Below are positions 1-8,863 of a stretch of 64,000 nt of DNA, in pieces. Position numbers and translations under genes: made by a program. Origin of the DNA: an uncultured Bacteroidota bacterium (GTDB lineage: Bacteria; Bacteroidota; Bacteroidia; Flavobacteriales; Flavobacteriaceae); the NCBI GenBank assembly GCA_902566635.1, contig CACFJP010000002.1, positions 59,326 to 123,325 of the forward strand. The letters are read 5' to 3'. Position 1 is the first letter of the stretch; the number at the start of each line of letters is the position of its first letter. The notes beneath the pieces are model-generated. The model worked only from the letters and a program-made list of their open reading frames with translations, searched no databases and was not told where the DNA came from.

Positions 1-1770
1 GCACGCTATTATTATTTGTTGGGTCAATTGTATGACCAGCTCCAGCACAAAGACTCTGCTGCGGTTGCGTACCAAAACATCATCGACTTCAATCGACGCA
101 TACCCAGAACCTATTGGATACACGCGAAGCTCAATCAACTGAACACCAGTCAACTCGATGAGGAGGCTGTTCAAAAGCAGTACTCCAAGCTGACCAAAAA
201 CGAAGAAAACAAGCGCTATTTAGATAAAATTCACTTGAGCCATGCTTTCTACAGCCTGTCTATCAACGACACCTTGGCCACCAAAGGCTTGATTAACGCA
301 AGCTTGCGAACCAACACCAAAGACAAAATCCTAAAAGGACTGGCGTATGAGACCATGGGGAATGTACTTTTTGAACAAAACGAATTTTTACTCTCAGGGG
401 CCTACCTCGACAGCACACTACAAGTTCTCACACCAAATACGCGTGCGTTTCGAAAAATCAAGCGAAAAAGAGACAAACTCAATGACATTATCAATTACGA
501 AACAACACGAGAAACAGCAGACAGTTTGTTGACCCTTATGGAGAAAACACCTGAGGAACAAAGACTTGTATTTGAAGACTATATCAAGGCGCTCAAAAAA
601 GCAGATTCACTTCAACTAGTCAAGCAAGAAAGCCAACAACAATTGGCTTCCAACAACTCTTTTTTTGAAGGCGATTTTTACTTCTACAATCGTTCGATGC
701 GTGCTCGTGGGGAAAGTGAGTTTTATCGCATTTGGGGCAATATCAAAAAAACAGACAATTGGCGATATTCGAGTTTGCAGTCAGTCGAGCTTGCTGCTGA
801 TGACGTTGTAGAGGAACCCACTGAAGAGGTAGAGCCACCTGATCCACGTTATGTGGTTGAAACCTACACAACTCAGATTCCACCCCTCGAAAAAAGAGAC
901 AGTTTGACACAGGTGCGTAACACAGCATATTTTGAGGCAGCCTTAGCCTACAAGGAACAGTTTGAGGTATATCCCAAAGCCAAAGACAGACTTCTCACAC
1001 TACTGTCGCTCAACACCAGATACAACCTAGCTTCATTGTATCATCTTTATCAGATTGAGATTGAGACAGAGGGGGATCAAGCAGAAGCGTATAAAAATCG
1101 AATCATAACTGAGTATCCGGACTCTCAATACGCTATGATTCTTCATAACCCTGAAGCTATGGAAGATGCTTTGACCCTTTTTGAAGGACGATATACTTTC
1201 TTGTCAGAGCGATTTAGTTCCCAGGCATTTGAGGAGGTTATCGATGGTTGTTTTACAGCTATTTTATCGTTACAAGACGAATCATTGCGCTCACGATTTG
1301 CCTTGTTGCGTGCGCATGCAATCGGTCGATTGGATGGCGTAGAGGCTTATCAAACTGCCTTATCTGAAGTGGCACTCTCTTTCCCGAATCAAACAGCAGG
1401 GAAAGAGGCAAACAAACGTCTCAAGCAAATCAAAGAAATCACTCCTTCCAACGCACAAGAGGGCAATCGCTTTTTGGTTTATTTTGTTTTTGACAGAGAC
1501 GACAATGAAACTACAAAAACCATCCAAAACAAGGTGACAAATACAATCTCAAATCAAGGACTACAACAAATTGTGAGTGCAACGATTGATGTTTTCGATC
1601 GTAAAACTGAATTGTTAGTGGTTCAGCGATTCACTTCCGAAGAACAGGCGATAGATTATCGCGACAACCTATTGAGAATACATCCAGAATTGCGTAAAAT
1701 CAAAAATTTTGTAGATTTGACGTCCGGTTTACGAGATGTTCTCATTTTCAAGAACTTAACCGTACAATAA
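1..1770 (+). CDS. sprE: SprE/PorW-like T9SS lipoprotein, 3' part
   Basis: The reading frame is open to base 1, so the TTG at 16 in the ORF track is only the first available start and the N-terminus (signal peptide, lipobox) lies outside the window. About 589 residues are visible: helical, TPR-like repeats rich in Tyr, Leu and Lys, the strongly charged block after residue 180, and the conserved stretch FFEGDFYFYNRS. The last ~90 residues form a compact alpha/beta domain (NRFLVYFVFDRDD onward). This matches SprE/PorW, the periplasmic lipoprotein needed for type IX secretion and, in gliding species, motility. Its place directly before a bactofilin and the atp genes is the usual flavobacterial order. 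Family assignment is from recognition of motifs and context. Confidence 0.8.
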   Translation, partial: ARYYYLLGQLYDQLQHKDSAAVAYQNIIDFNRRIPRTYWIHAKLNQLNTSQLDEEAVQKQYSKLTKNEENKRYLDKIHLSHAFYSLSINDTLATKGLINASLRTNTKDKILKGLAYETMGNVLFEQNEFLLSGAYLDSTLQVLTPNTRAFRKIKRKRDKLNDIINYETTRETADSLLTLMEKTPEEQRLVFEDYIKALKKADSLQLVKQESQQQLASNNSFFEGDFYFYNRSMRARGESEFYRIWGNIKKTDNWRYSSLQSVELAADDVVEEPTEEVEPPDPRYVVETYTTQIPPLEKRDSLTQVRNTAYFEAALAYKEQFEVYPKAKDRLLTLLSLNTRYNLASLYHLYQIEIETEGDQAEAYKNRIITEYPDSQYAMILHNPEAMEDALTLFEGRYTFLSERFSSQAFEEVIDGCFTAILSLQDESLRSRFALLRAHAIGRLDGVEAYQTALSEVALSFPNQTAGKEANKRLKQIKEITPSNAQEGNRFLVYFVFDRDDNETTKTIQNKVTNTISNQGLQQIVSATIDVFDRKTELLVVQRFTSEEQAIDYRDNLLRIHPELRKIKNFVDLTSGLRDVLIFKNLTVQ

Positions 1771-1775
1771 ACACA

Positions 1776-2195
1776 ATGGTATTTAAATCAAAACAACAAG
1801 TGGACAACTCTAGAAACAACATCAAAATCAACTTTATTGAGCCGAACACCAAGGTCATTGGCGAAATCCATTCTGAATCAGATTTTCGTATCGACGGAAC
1901 TCTTGAAGGAACAGTGCAAACGACTGGTCGTGTTGTTGTAGGTCAAGAAGGAAAAGTAAAAGGAAAAATCATCTGCACAAACGCTGATATCATGGGGTTG
2001 TTTGAGGGCACAATTGAAGCCTCCAACCTTTTGTCTATCAAAGATGAAGGAACGATTGAAGGTAAGGTTGTCGTTGGAAAACTGGCCGTAGAAGCAGGTG
2101 CTATACTCAATGCACAGTGTTTGATGAAAAAGGCCATCAAATCCCTTCAGCCCATTGATGAAGAAAAATCCGAAAAATCCGAAAAAACCGCGTAA
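1776..2195 (+). CDS. bactofilin (polymer-forming cytoskeletal protein)
   Basis: A 139-residue protein with a short polar N-terminus, a central right-handed beta-helix of repeating hydrophobic/glycine turns (about residues 18-115; for example GTLEGTVQTTGRVVVGQEGKV), and a charged Lys/Glu tail. This is the bactofilin (DUF583) fold, which polymerises without nucleotide into filaments that scaffold envelope proteins. It starts 5 nt after sprE, so the two are probably co-transcribed. The last 38 nt overlap the next gene in another frame, so the Glu/Lys/Ser-rich tail (EEKSEKSEKTA) and the Lys/Pro-rich start of AtpZ share the same bases. Confidence 0.85.
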   Translation: MVFKSKQQVDNSRNNIKINFIEPNTKVIGEIHSESDFRIDGTLEGTVQTTGRVVVGQEGKVKGKIICTNADIMGLFEGTIEASNLLSIKDEGTIEGKVVVGKLAVEAGAILNAQCLMKKAIKSLQPIDEEKSEKSEKTA

Positions 2196-2397
2196 GCCAA
2201 ACTCCTTTCGTTGGTTGGCTCTATCGGGTTTTGGTATCCAACTCGGCATCACAATTTATGTATTCATTCGATTAGGACAGTGGCTTGATAGCAACTACAA
2301 TACAGATCGTACATTTACCTTGGTTTGTGTTTTGCTTGGGCTTTTTGTTTCCCTAATTATTTTGATGCATCAACTCAAAAAACTGAACAATGATTAA
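2158..2397 (+). CDS. atpZ: AtpZ/AtpI-type small membrane protein
   Basis: 79 residues from the ATG at 2158; the ORF track begins one codon earlier at a TTG. A Lys/Pro/Asn-rich cytoplasmic leader is followed by two membrane helices. The first contains the family pattern ALSGFGIQLGITIYVFIRLG and a short polar loop (DSNYNTD) precedes the second. Such AtpZ/AtpI proteins stand just before F0 genes and are thought to help c-ring assembly or Mg2+/Ca2+ entry. It overlaps the bactofilin gene by 38 nt and the next gene by 8 nt, indicating tight translational coupling. Confidence 0.8.
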   Translation: MKKNPKNPKKPRKPNSFRWLALSGFGIQLGITIYVFIRLGQWLDSNYNTDRTFTLVCVLLGLFVSLIILMHQLKKLNND

Positions 2398-2770
2398 ACC
2401 ACTTTTCTATTTAGCTGGGGGCTTGCTCATGGCACTGTCAGTTGCATTTGTTGTTCACTCCACATTGATGCCCGACCAGCTTTGGGGGCAAATCCGATTG
2501 ATGTTGCTATGTTATGGACTAAATTATGTGTTGGCAACCCTTATTTTTTTTGGGGTACTCGTCACACATAAAAAAAATGCCATGCTCGTTGGCTTTGTGT
2601 TTATGGGGGGCAGTGTTTTGAAGTTTGCCGTTTTCTTTCTATTAATCTACCCCAATTTTAAAGACGATGGTATTGTGGGTCGTGATGAACTCAGCTTGTT
2701 TTTTGTTCCCTACCTGATTTCTTTGTTTGCCATGACTTTTGCTGCGTCGAGGGCTTTACAGCGAAAATAG
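2390..2770 (+). CDS. four-helix membrane protein of ATP synthase locus (DUF6168-like)
   Basis: A 126-residue protein with four predicted membrane helices (about 4-22, 36-58, 64-88, 98-121) and almost no soluble domain. The ATG overlaps the end of atpZ. Flavobacterial genomes commonly carry an uncharacterised protein of this size between atpZ and atpB (DUF6168), and the position suggests a helper for F0 assembly comparable to the classical AtpI. I recognise the position and topology rather than a catalytic motif, so function is inferred from context only. Confidence 0.65.
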   Translation: MIKPLFYLAGGLLMALSVAFVVHSTLMPDQLWGQIRLMLLCYGLNYVLATLIFFGVLVTHKKNAMLVGFVFMGGSVLKFAVFFLLIYPNFKDDGIVGRDELSLFFVPYLISLFAMTFAASRALQRK

Positions 2771-2818
2771 GGGCACATTTTTTGTCCAAATCCATTTTAT
2801 TTTTAATTGTAAATAAAT

Positions 2819-2826
2819 TACATTTG
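2819..2826 (+). promoter_or_regulatory. TANNTTTG -7 box before atpB
   Basis: TACATTTG is a perfect match to the Bacteroidota -7 consensus TANNTTTG and ends 14 nt before the atpB ATG. No TTTG lies at the ideal -33 distance, but the upstream DNA is an A/T tract. It would give the ATP synthase genes their own promoter and a very short leader. Confidence 0.45.
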
Positions 2827-2840
2827 CAACCAGATTTCGC

Positions 2841-3911
2841 ATGAAGAAAAAACAATATATTTCGGCGATACTTTTGGTCTTCTCCAGCTTCATTGCTCTG
2901 GCAACGGATGTAACAATAAAAGACGAAAAAAAATCAGCTGACTTAAAGTCCGAAATCAAAGCATATATCCGCCACCACTTAGAAGACACACACGATTTTT
3001 CGATTGGCTCTTACACCACAGACGATGGCAAGAAAAAATATATTGGATTTTCGCTTCCAGTCATTTTGTGGGACGACGGATTGGTAACATTCTCTTCTGG
3101 CAAACTCAAGCATGGGAAAGCAGTTCACAAAGTAGGACCAAAGTACTACAAGCTCTATCATGGTAAAATCTATCGCACAGATGCCGAAGGAACAATTTCT
3201 TACGATGCAAACAAAAAGGTGATTAACTATAAACCTCTTGACTTGTCGATGACCAAAAGCGTAGTTACCATGTTGTTTACAGCTGCTTTGATGTTTTTCA
3301 TGTTTCGCAGTCTTGCAAATTCATACAAAACCAATGGCAGCATTGCTGCTGGTGTTGGCCGATTTTTTGAACCGATTGTCTTGTATATTCGAGATGATAT
3401 TGCCATCCCAAATATTGGAGAGAAGCATTATCAAAAGTACATGAGTTATTTGCTCACTATTTTCTTCTTTATTTGGTTTTTAAATATATTGGGATTGTCT
3501 CCTTTGGGGATTAATGTCACTGGAAATATTGCTGTTACTTTTGGCCTTGCCCTGCTCACTTTTTTAATCACCAACTTAACAGCAAACAAAAATTATTGGG
3601 CACATATTTTCTGGATGCCAGGGGTGCCAGTTTTGATGAAATTTGTATTAGCACCCATCGAGTTATTGGGTGTTTTTATCAAACCGTTTTCATTGCTTAT
3701 CCGTTTGTATGCAAACATCCAAGCGGGTCATATCGTATTGATGAGTCTTATTGGTATGATGTTTATATTTAACAATTGGCTCGGGAGTAGTTTATCATTT
3801 GTATTGGCATTTATAATTTCGATTATCGAGGTTTTAGTTGCCTTATTACAAGCGTATATTTTCACTATTCTATCCGCATTGTATTTTGGATTTGCAGTAG
3901 AAGAACATTAA
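2841..3911 (+). CDS. atpB: ATP synthase F0 subunit a
   Basis: 356 residues, much longer than the ~270 of E. coli because of the N-terminal signal peptide (about 1-21) and ~110-residue periplasmic domain usual in Bacteroidota. The membrane part begins near residue 133 with MLFTAALMFFMF. The proton-channel helix carries the essential arginine in SLLIRLYANIQAGH; His replaces the Glu found in E. coli, which is common outside proteobacteria. With the c-ring, subunit a forms the proton path through the membrane. It starts 70 nt after the upstream gene, with a possible promoter in the gap, and is followed by atpE after 29 nt. Confidence 0.97.
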   Translation: MKKKQYISAILLVFSSFIALATDVTIKDEKKSADLKSEIKAYIRHHLEDTHDFSIGSYTTDDGKKKYIGFSLPVILWDDGLVTFSSGKLKHGKAVHKVGPKYYKLYHGKIYRTDAEGTISYDANKKVINYKPLDLSMTKSVVTMLFTAALMFFMFRSLANSYKTNGSIAAGVGRFFEPIVLYIRDDIAIPNIGEKHYQKYMSYLLTIFFFIWFLNILGLSPLGINVTGNIAVTFGLALLTFLITNLTANKNYWAHIFWMPGVPVLMKFVLAPIELLGVFIKPFSLLIRLYANIQAGHIVLMSLIGMMFIFNNWLGSSLSFVLAFIISIIEVLVALLQAYIFTILSALYFGFAVEEH

Positions 3912-3940
3912 CATTTTTAATATTTAAAACAATAATCATT

Positions 3941-4132
3941 ATGGAAATTCCAGCAATTGTAGGTGCAGGATTAGTAGTAATCGGAGTAGGAGTGGGAATC
4001 GGCCGCATTGGCGGTTCTGCTTTGGAAGCGGTCGCTCGTCAGCCAGAAGCCTATGGAAAGATTCAAACTTTAATGTTGATTGCAGCTGCCTTTATCGAGG
4101 GAATCGGTTTTGCAGCAATTTTTGCAGTATAA
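3941..4132 (+). CDS. atpE: ATP synthase F0 subunit c
   Basis: A 63-residue hairpin, among the shortest c subunits but normal for flavobacteria. Helix 1 is glycine-rich (GVGVGIGRIGGSALEAVA), the polar loop is the conserved RQPEA, and helix 2 carries the ion-binding glutamate in AAAFIEGIGF. The sodium-type signature (a glutamine in helix 1 with Ser/Thr after the glutamate) is absent, since Gly follows the Glu, so a proton-driven ring is likely. A 64-nt gap separates it from atpF. Confidence 0.97.
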   Translation: MEIPAIVGAGLVVIGVGVGIGRIGGSALEAVARQPEAYGKIQTLMLIAAAFIEGIGFAAIFAV

Positions 4133-4196
4133 GTCAACAACTTAACAGTGGTGGGTTGTGTAAGCATACCACCCACAGCTGAATAAATGTAAGTAT

Positions 4197-4694
4197 ATGG
4201 AAAAGCTTTTGGGAGAATTCTCGTTTGGACTATTTATTTGGCAGACATTTATTGTCGTTGGCCTTCTTCTGTTGCTGCGCAAGTTTGCGTGGACCCCGAT
4301 TCTAAATGCGATTAATGATCGAGAGGAAGGGATTCGAAGCGCACTTCAATCGGCAGAGGATGCTCGTGCAGAAATGCAAAATTTGCAAGCTGACAATGAG
4401 CGCATTTTCAAAGAAGCCCGCGCAGAGCGTGATGGTCTTCTAAAGGAAGCAAGAGAGATCAAACAAAAGATGATCGACGACGCAAAAGATGAAGCCAAAA
4501 CACAAGCAGCTCAAATCATGATGCAAGCACAAGCAGCAATTGAAAGCGAAAAGCAAGCGGCTGTGGCAGAACTCAAGCAACAAGTTGCATCACTTTCAAT
4601 TGAAATCGCTGAAAAAGTAACCAAAGAGACTTTAGCAGACGACAAAAAACAAAGCCAACTGGTTCAAAAGTTGCTCAAAGACGTAAATCTTTAA
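4197..4694 (+). CDS. atpF: ATP synthase F0 subunit b
   Basis: 165 residues: one N-terminal membrane helix (about 10-28, FGLFIWQTFIVVGLLLLL) followed by a long Ala/Glu/Lys-rich coiled coil that forms the peripheral stalk linking F0 to the alpha3beta3 head. The motif WTPILNAINDREEGI at the membrane exit is the usual b-subunit sequence. Only 3 nt separate it from atpH. A single b gene is present, so the stalk should be a homodimer. Confidence 0.96.
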   Translation: MEKLLGEFSFGLFIWQTFIVVGLLLLLRKFAWTPILNAINDREEGIRSALQSAEDARAEMQNLQADNERIFKEARAERDGLLKEAREIKQKMIDDAKDEAKTQAAQIMMQAQAAIESEKQAAVAELKQQVASLSIEIAEKVTKETLADDKKQSQLVQKLLKDVNL

Positions 4695-4697
4695 TTC

Positions 4698-5246
4698 ATG
4701 AAAGGAACGAGAGTCGCCATTCGGTATGCCAAAGCACTTCTTGCAACTGCACAAGAACAAAAAGCAGTTGACCAAGTTGCGCAGGATATGGAGGCGATTT
4801 TCACCACTGTAGAAAACAGCCATGAATTAAAGGCAGTGTTATCAAGCCCAGTGATTAGTGCTGAGCTAAAAGGCAACACATTGCAATCGGTATTTGGGAA
4901 AGTATCACCTGTTGTCAAAACGTTTTTGGCTTTGGTTGCCGAAAACAATCGTGCCAACCATTTGGATGGAATAGCGCTTAAATACAAACAACTCTATCAA
5001 GACCTCCTCGGCAAACAAGAGGCCAATGTGACAACGGCCACACCACTTACGCCCGAGCTTGAAAAGGCAGTGATGGAAAAAATAAAAACACTTACTGATA
5101 AAAAGGTTGAGTTGTTCAGTACAGTTGATAAGGACATAATCGGAGGATTTATATTGCGTTTGGGCGACCAGCAATTTGATGCAAGTGTTGTCAACCAATT
5201 GCAATCCTTAGAACATAAGTTAAGTAATCGAAAAGCATTAGCATAA
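4698..5246 (+). CDS. atpH: ATP synthase F1 subunit delta
   Basis: 182 residues, the normal size. It opens with [13 protein letters not shown], the typical delta/OSCP N-terminal helix, and ends with the conserved beta-rich segment [21 protein letters not shown]. Delta caps the F1 head and fixes it to the b-dimer stalk. It lies between atpF and atpA with 3-4 nt gaps. Confidence 0.95.
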   Translation: MKGTRVAIRYAKALLATAQEQKAVDQVAQDMEAIFTTVENSHELKAVLSSPVISAELKGNTLQSVFGKVSPVVKTFLALVAENNRANHLDGIALKYKQLYQDLLGKQEANVTTATPLTPELEKAVMEKIKTLTDKKVELFSTVDKDIIGGFILRLGDQQFDASVVNQLQSLEHKLSNRKALA

Positions 5247-5250
5247 GACT

Positions 5251-6831
5251 ATGGCAGATGTAAAAGCATCGGAAGTATCCGCAATCATAAAACAACAATT
5301 AACAGGGTTTGACACGGGCGTTTCGCTAGATGAAGTCGGAAGTGTACTCCAAGTCGGAGACGGAATTGCTCGGGTGTATGGCTTGTCCAATGCACAATAT
5401 GGAGAGTTGGTTTCTTTTGACTCAGGATTGGAAGGAATCGTTCTAAACCTTGAAGAAGACAATGTTGGAGTCGTACTTTTGGGCCCTTCGAAAGGGGTAA
5501 AAGAAGGGGACTCTGTAAAACGCACACAACGCATCGCATCTATTAATGTAGGAGAGGGTGTTGTTGGACGTGTTGTCGATGCCCTTGGAAATCCAATTGA
5601 TGGCAAAGGAGCCCTCACTGGCGACCTTTATGAGATGCCACTTGAGCGCAAAGCACCAGGAGTAATTTTCCGTCAGCCAGTAAACGAGCCACTCCAAACA
5701 GGAATCAAGTCGATAGACGCGATGATTCCCATTGGGCGAGGGCAACGTGAGTTGGTGATTGGCGATCGCCAAACTGGAAAGACAACAGTTTGTATTGACA
5801 CGATCCTAAATCAAAAAGAATTTTATGATGCTGGCGAGCCTGTGTACTGTATTTATGTAGCAGTTGGGCAAAAGGCATCGACTGTTGCAGCCATCGCCAA
5901 GGTGTTGGAAGACAAAGGCGCATTGGCCTACACCACCATTGTTGCTGCCAACGCATCAGATCCAGCACCAATGCAGGTGTATGCACCTTTTGCTGGGGCT
6001 GCAATTGGAGAATATTTTAGAGACACTGGTCGCCCAGCACTGATCATTTATGATGATTTGTCCAAACAAGCAGTTGCCTATCGTGAGGTATCTCTTTTGT
6101 TGCGTCGCCCACCTGGACGAGAGGCTTATCCTGGAGATGTATTCTATTTACACTCGCGATTGCTTGAGCGTGCAGCAAAAGTCATCAACGACGATGATAT
6201 TGCCAAAGGCATGAACGACCTTCCTGAGTCACTCAAACCAGTGGTCAAAGGTGGAGGTTCATTGACTGCTTTGCCGGTCATCGAAACCCAAGCAGGGGAT
6301 GTTTCTGCTTATATCCCAACAAACGTTATCTCGATTACAGATGGTCAGATTTTCTTAGAGTCGGACTTGTTTAACTCAGGTGTTCGCCCAGCGATTAATG
6401 TGGGTATTTCAGTATCTCGAGTTGGGGGATCTGCACAGATCAAATCGATGAAAATGGTTGCGGGAACACTCAAACTCGATCAAGCACAGTTCCGCGAACT
6501 TGAGGCCTTTGCCAAGTTTGGCTCTGACCTCGATGCAGCAACACTCAATGTGATTGAGAAAGGAAAGCGAAACGTTGAAATTTTAAAGCAAGCCCAAAAT
6601 GATCCTTTTACTGTTGAAGATCAGGTAGCGATTATTTATGCAGGGTCTAAAAACCTGTTGCGTGAGGTCCCTGTTGAAAAGATAAAAGAATTTGAGCGCG
6701 CATATCTAGAGTTGCTCAATGCCAAGCATCGCAAGGTGCTCGATGACCTCAAGGCAGGGAAACTCACAGACAAGGTCATCGACACCTTGACCAAAGTCGC
6801 TTCGGATGTGGCAGCCAATTATAAATCTTAA
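5251..6831 (+). CDS. atpA: ATP synthase F1 subunit alpha
   Basis: 526 residues. The N-terminal beta-barrel is followed by the nucleotide-binding domain with the P-loop GDRQTGKT (about 172-179), the segment [17 protein letters not shown], and the arginine finger in [11 protein letters not shown]. Alpha subunits alternate with beta in the F1 head and hold the non-catalytic nucleotide sites. The catalytic beta subunit (atpD) and epsilon (atpC) are not in this cluster; in Bacteroidota they normally form a separate atpDC locus. Confidence 0.98.
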   Translation: MADVKASEVSAIIKQQLTGFDTGVSLDEVGSVLQVGDGIARVYGLSNAQYGELVSFDSGLEGIVLNLEEDNVGVVLLGPSKGVKEGDSVKRTQRIASINVGEGVVGRVVDALGNPIDGKGALTGDLYEMPLERKAPGVIFRQPVNEPLQTGIKSIDAMIPIGRGQRELVIGDRQTGKTTVCIDTILNQKEFYDAGEPVYCIYVAVGQKASTVAAIAKVLEDKGALAYTTIVAANASDPAPMQVYAPFAGAAIGEYFRDTGRPALIIYDDLSKQAVAYREVSLLLRRPPGREAYPGDVFYLHSRLLERAAKVINDDDIAKGMNDLPESLKPVVKGGGSLTALPVIETQAGDVSAYIPTNVISITDGQIFLESDLFNSGVRPAINVGISVSRVGGSAQIKSMKMVAGTLKLDQAQFRELEAFAKFGSDLDAATLNVIEKGKRNVEILKQAQNDPFTVEDQVAIIYAGSKNLLREVPVEKIKEFERAYLELLNAKHRKVLDDLKAGKLTDKVIDTLTKVASDVAANYKS

Positions 6832-6847
6832 ATTGATAGGGTAAAGC

Positions 6848-7708
6848 GTGGCAAACCTGAAGGAAATTCGCAGTCGTATCGTATCGGTCTCTTCGACCAT
6901 GCAGATCACTAGTGCCATGAAAATGGTATCTGCAGCGAAGCTCAAAAAAGCACAAGACGCGATCACAGCTATGCGCCCGTATGCCGATACCCTTACAGAG
7001 CTTTTGCAAAACCTCAGTGGTTCGATCGAAGATGCATCGGGAAGTGTGTTTGCCACCGAAAGACCTGTTGAGAAAGTACTTTTGGTTGCGATTACCTCCA
7101 ATCGCGGACTCTGTGGAGGGTTTAATTCTAACATCATCAAAGAGGTGATTGCACAGCGTGACAACAATTATGCTGGCAAACAAGTGGATGTGTTCACCAT
7201 TGGGAAGAAAGGAAACGATTTTCTTAGCAAAGACTTTTCTGTTGCTGACAATCGTGGTGATGTGTTTGACGATCTGACCTTTGCAAATGTGTCTGCAGTT
7301 GCCGATCAGCTAATGGAACACTATGCAAATGGGGATTATGATCGAATTGATTTGGTTTATAATCGTTTTAAAAACGCAGCGACACAACTTGTTACGACCG
7401 AACAGTTTTTGCCAATTGTTCCTGTTGAGGTGCAGACAGCTTCAACCTCTGATTATATCTACGAGCCAACCCAAGAAGAGATAGTGAGCACACTGATTCC
7501 TAAAGCCCTTAAAACCCAAATGTTTAAGGCACTGAGAGATTCTTTTGCAAGTGAGCATGGTGCTCGAATGACTGCCATGCATAAGGCCACTGACAATGCC
7601 ACAGAGTTAAGAGACCAACTCAAACTCACCTACAACAAAGCGCGTCAAGCAGCCATTACCAATGAAATTCTCGAAATCGTTGGGGGTGCTGAGGCATTGA
7701 ATGGCTAA
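6848..7708 (+). CDS. atpG: ATP synthase F1 subunit gamma
   Basis: 286 residues with a GTG start (GTG GCA AAC, giving MANLKEIRSRI). The N-terminal helix includes MQITSAMKMVSAAKLKKA and the C-terminal helix TYNKARQAAITNEILEIVGGA; these two form the rotating central shaft. It is the last gene of this atp cluster. The stretch just downstream is decayed coding DNA, so transcription may end there. Confidence 0.97.
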   Translation: MANLKEIRSRIVSVSSTMQITSAMKMVSAAKLKKAQDAITAMRPYADTLTELLQNLSGSIEDASGSVFATERPVEKVLLVAITSNRGLCGGFNSNIIKEVIAQRDNNYAGKQVDVFTIGKKGNDFLSKDFSVADNRGDVFDDLTFANVSAVADQLMEHYANGDYDRIDLVYNRFKNAATQLVTTEQFLPIVPVEVQTASTSDYIYEPTQEEIVSTLIPKALKTQMFKALRDSFASEHGARMTAMHKATDNATELRDQLKLTYNKARQAAITNEILEIVGGAEALNG

Positions 7709-7746
7709 TTACCTTTTCTGCTGGGTATTTTATACCTTGCAATTGC

Positions 7747-8224
7747 ATGAAACCACTTTTTTATATGTTATTTTCAGTTTCTTCGCAAGTTGTAGTATAG
7801 CTCCTCGCACGACTACACCCAATGTTGTGGAAGACACAGAATTCGAAAATCCCCCCTTTGAAATTATTGACCTAACGATTACCCTATGGGTTGCAGGTAA
7901 AAAAGAAAGTGGAAAAGGATATATACTGAAACTTATTTTGGCACAACCCTTTGCAACGCTCAATAGCGTCATATATGCGAATGCTTCAGGTGTTTGGAAA
8001 ACTGATGACTCATCGTCTAAAAGAGCAGTTTATTCTGCCAACATTAGTGAAAAAAACAGCATCAAAATGAATTGATTTTAGATGTCAATCCATTAAAGGA
8101 ATATGGAAATCAACCCCCGAAGTCCCCAAAAAACCAAGTGATGATTTATTATAGATATATGAATAAACCCCAGCTATATATTCATAAAAAACCAAATATA
8201 AAATCAACGCTACTATATATGTAG
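7747..8224 (+). pseudogene. frameshifted lipoprotein gene, unknown family
   Basis: No single frame gives a sensible protein, but three joined frames do. ATG at 7747 reads MKPLF; one extra T in the T6 run at 7757-7762 joins it to LYVIFSFFASCSIAPRTTTP, a textbook lipoprotein signal with a lipobox Cys. That frame runs to a stop at 8075; one extra A in the A7 run at 8050-8056 joins it to QHQNELILDVNPLKEYGNQ and a stop at 8224. The restored product is ~159 residues: signal peptide, acidic linker, then a mixed alpha/beta region. I do not recognise the family. Both lesions are single-base losses in homopolymers, so either true decay or sequencing undercalls would explain them. The 124-residue ORF at 7701-8075 is the middle segment only. 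Confidence 0.65.
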
Positions 8225-8272
8225 TTTGGCAAAGCAATCGATTCGACGTATTTTAGAAAGAAATTCAACTGC

Positions 8273-8404
8273 TTGTTAAATCCGAGACAGTTTATCAGAC
8301 AAACATTCACCAATGGTGTTGCCACCATTATTCCCCACTTACAAAACTTCCTCCTTAATGCTTTTTGTATTTTTGTTCCTGGGTCTTATTTTGGAAAAAA
8401 ATGA
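8273..8404 (+). pseudogene. probable N-terminal remnant of an oligosaccharide flippase
   Basis: An open frame of 43 codons reads RQFIRQTFTNGVATIIPHLQ, then NFLLNAFCIFVPGSYFG, before TGA at 8402-8404. The pattern (F-x-Q-T-F-x-x-G-x-A-T-x-x-P-x-x-x-N-F-L-L, with a terminal YFG) resembles the first ~45 residues of Wzx-type polysaccharide flippases, which I recall often sit directly before dut in flavobacteria. The other ~430 residues are missing. The start codon is unclear; the TTG at 8273 is the only candidate seen. The homology is by eye and short, so this is a suggestion, but it explains an otherwise empty 200-bp gap. Confidence 0.4.
8368..8375 (+). promoter_or_regulatory. TANNTTTG box upstream of dut
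   Basis: TATTTTTG matches the Bacteroidota -7 consensus and lies 49 nt before the dut ATG, inside the flippase remnant. No clear -33 TTTG is seen. It is the best promoter candidate for the dut operon if the upstream genes are dead. Confidence 0.35.
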
Positions 8405-8424
8405 ATGAAAACAATTCATAACAA

Positions 8425-8859
8425 ATGACAATTCAAATCGTAAATCAATCTGACCATGCGCTACCCACCTATGAAAGTAATATTTCGGCAGGGATGGATC
8501 TGCGCGCACAACTCGACAACGCAATCGTTTTAGAGCCTTTTGAACGAACGATTGTCAAAACAGGATTGTTTATCGAACTCCCAATAGGTGTGGAGGCGCA
8601 GGTGCGACCACGCAGTGGTTTGGCAATCAAAAGTGGAATCACAGTACTCAACGCTCCTGGCACGATTGATGCAGACTACAGAGGAGAAATTGGAGTGATA
8701 CTGATTAATTTATCAAACAAACCCTTTACCATCAACAATGGCGATCGCATTGCACAGTTGGTTATTGCAAAACATGAAACAATTCACTGGAAAGAAACAG
8801 ACTCACTCAGTGATTCCGATCGTGGAACAGGGGGGTTTGGAAGTACAGGCATAAAATGA
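8425..8859 (+). CDS. dut: dUTP diphosphatase
   Basis: 144 residues with all five trimeric dUTPase motifs in order: AGMDLRA (motif 1), RPRSGLA (2), [13 protein letters not shown] (3), GDRIAQLVI (4) and [10 protein letters not shown] (5, the flexible Gly-rich arm). It hydrolyses dUTP to dUMP and pyrophosphate, keeping uracil out of DNA and feeding thymidylate synthase. It begins a run of closely spaced genes (4 nt to the next). Together with tdk, dCMP deaminase and nrdAB elsewhere in the window it covers much of dNTP supply. Confidence 0.97.
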   Translation: MTIQIVNQSDHALPTYESNISAGMDLRAQLDNAIVLEPFERTIVKTGLFIELPIGVEAQVRPRSGLAIKSGITVLNAPGTIDADYRGEIGVILINLSNKPFTINNGDRIAQLVIAKHETIHWKETDSLSDSDRGTGGFGSTGIK

Positions 8860-8863
8860 AAAT

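Noticed and set aside
7701-8075. 124-residue ORF as an intact gene after atpG
   Set aside because: Its first residues are the tail of atpG DNA and lack a signal-peptide start; the lipoprotein signal only makes sense after restoring a frameshift, so it is treated as part of a pseudogene.
8312-8329. perfect hairpin AATGGTG-TTGC-CACCATT
   Set aside because: It lies in the coding frame of the flippase-like stub (NGVATI) and is not followed by a T tract, so a terminator or operator role is not supported.
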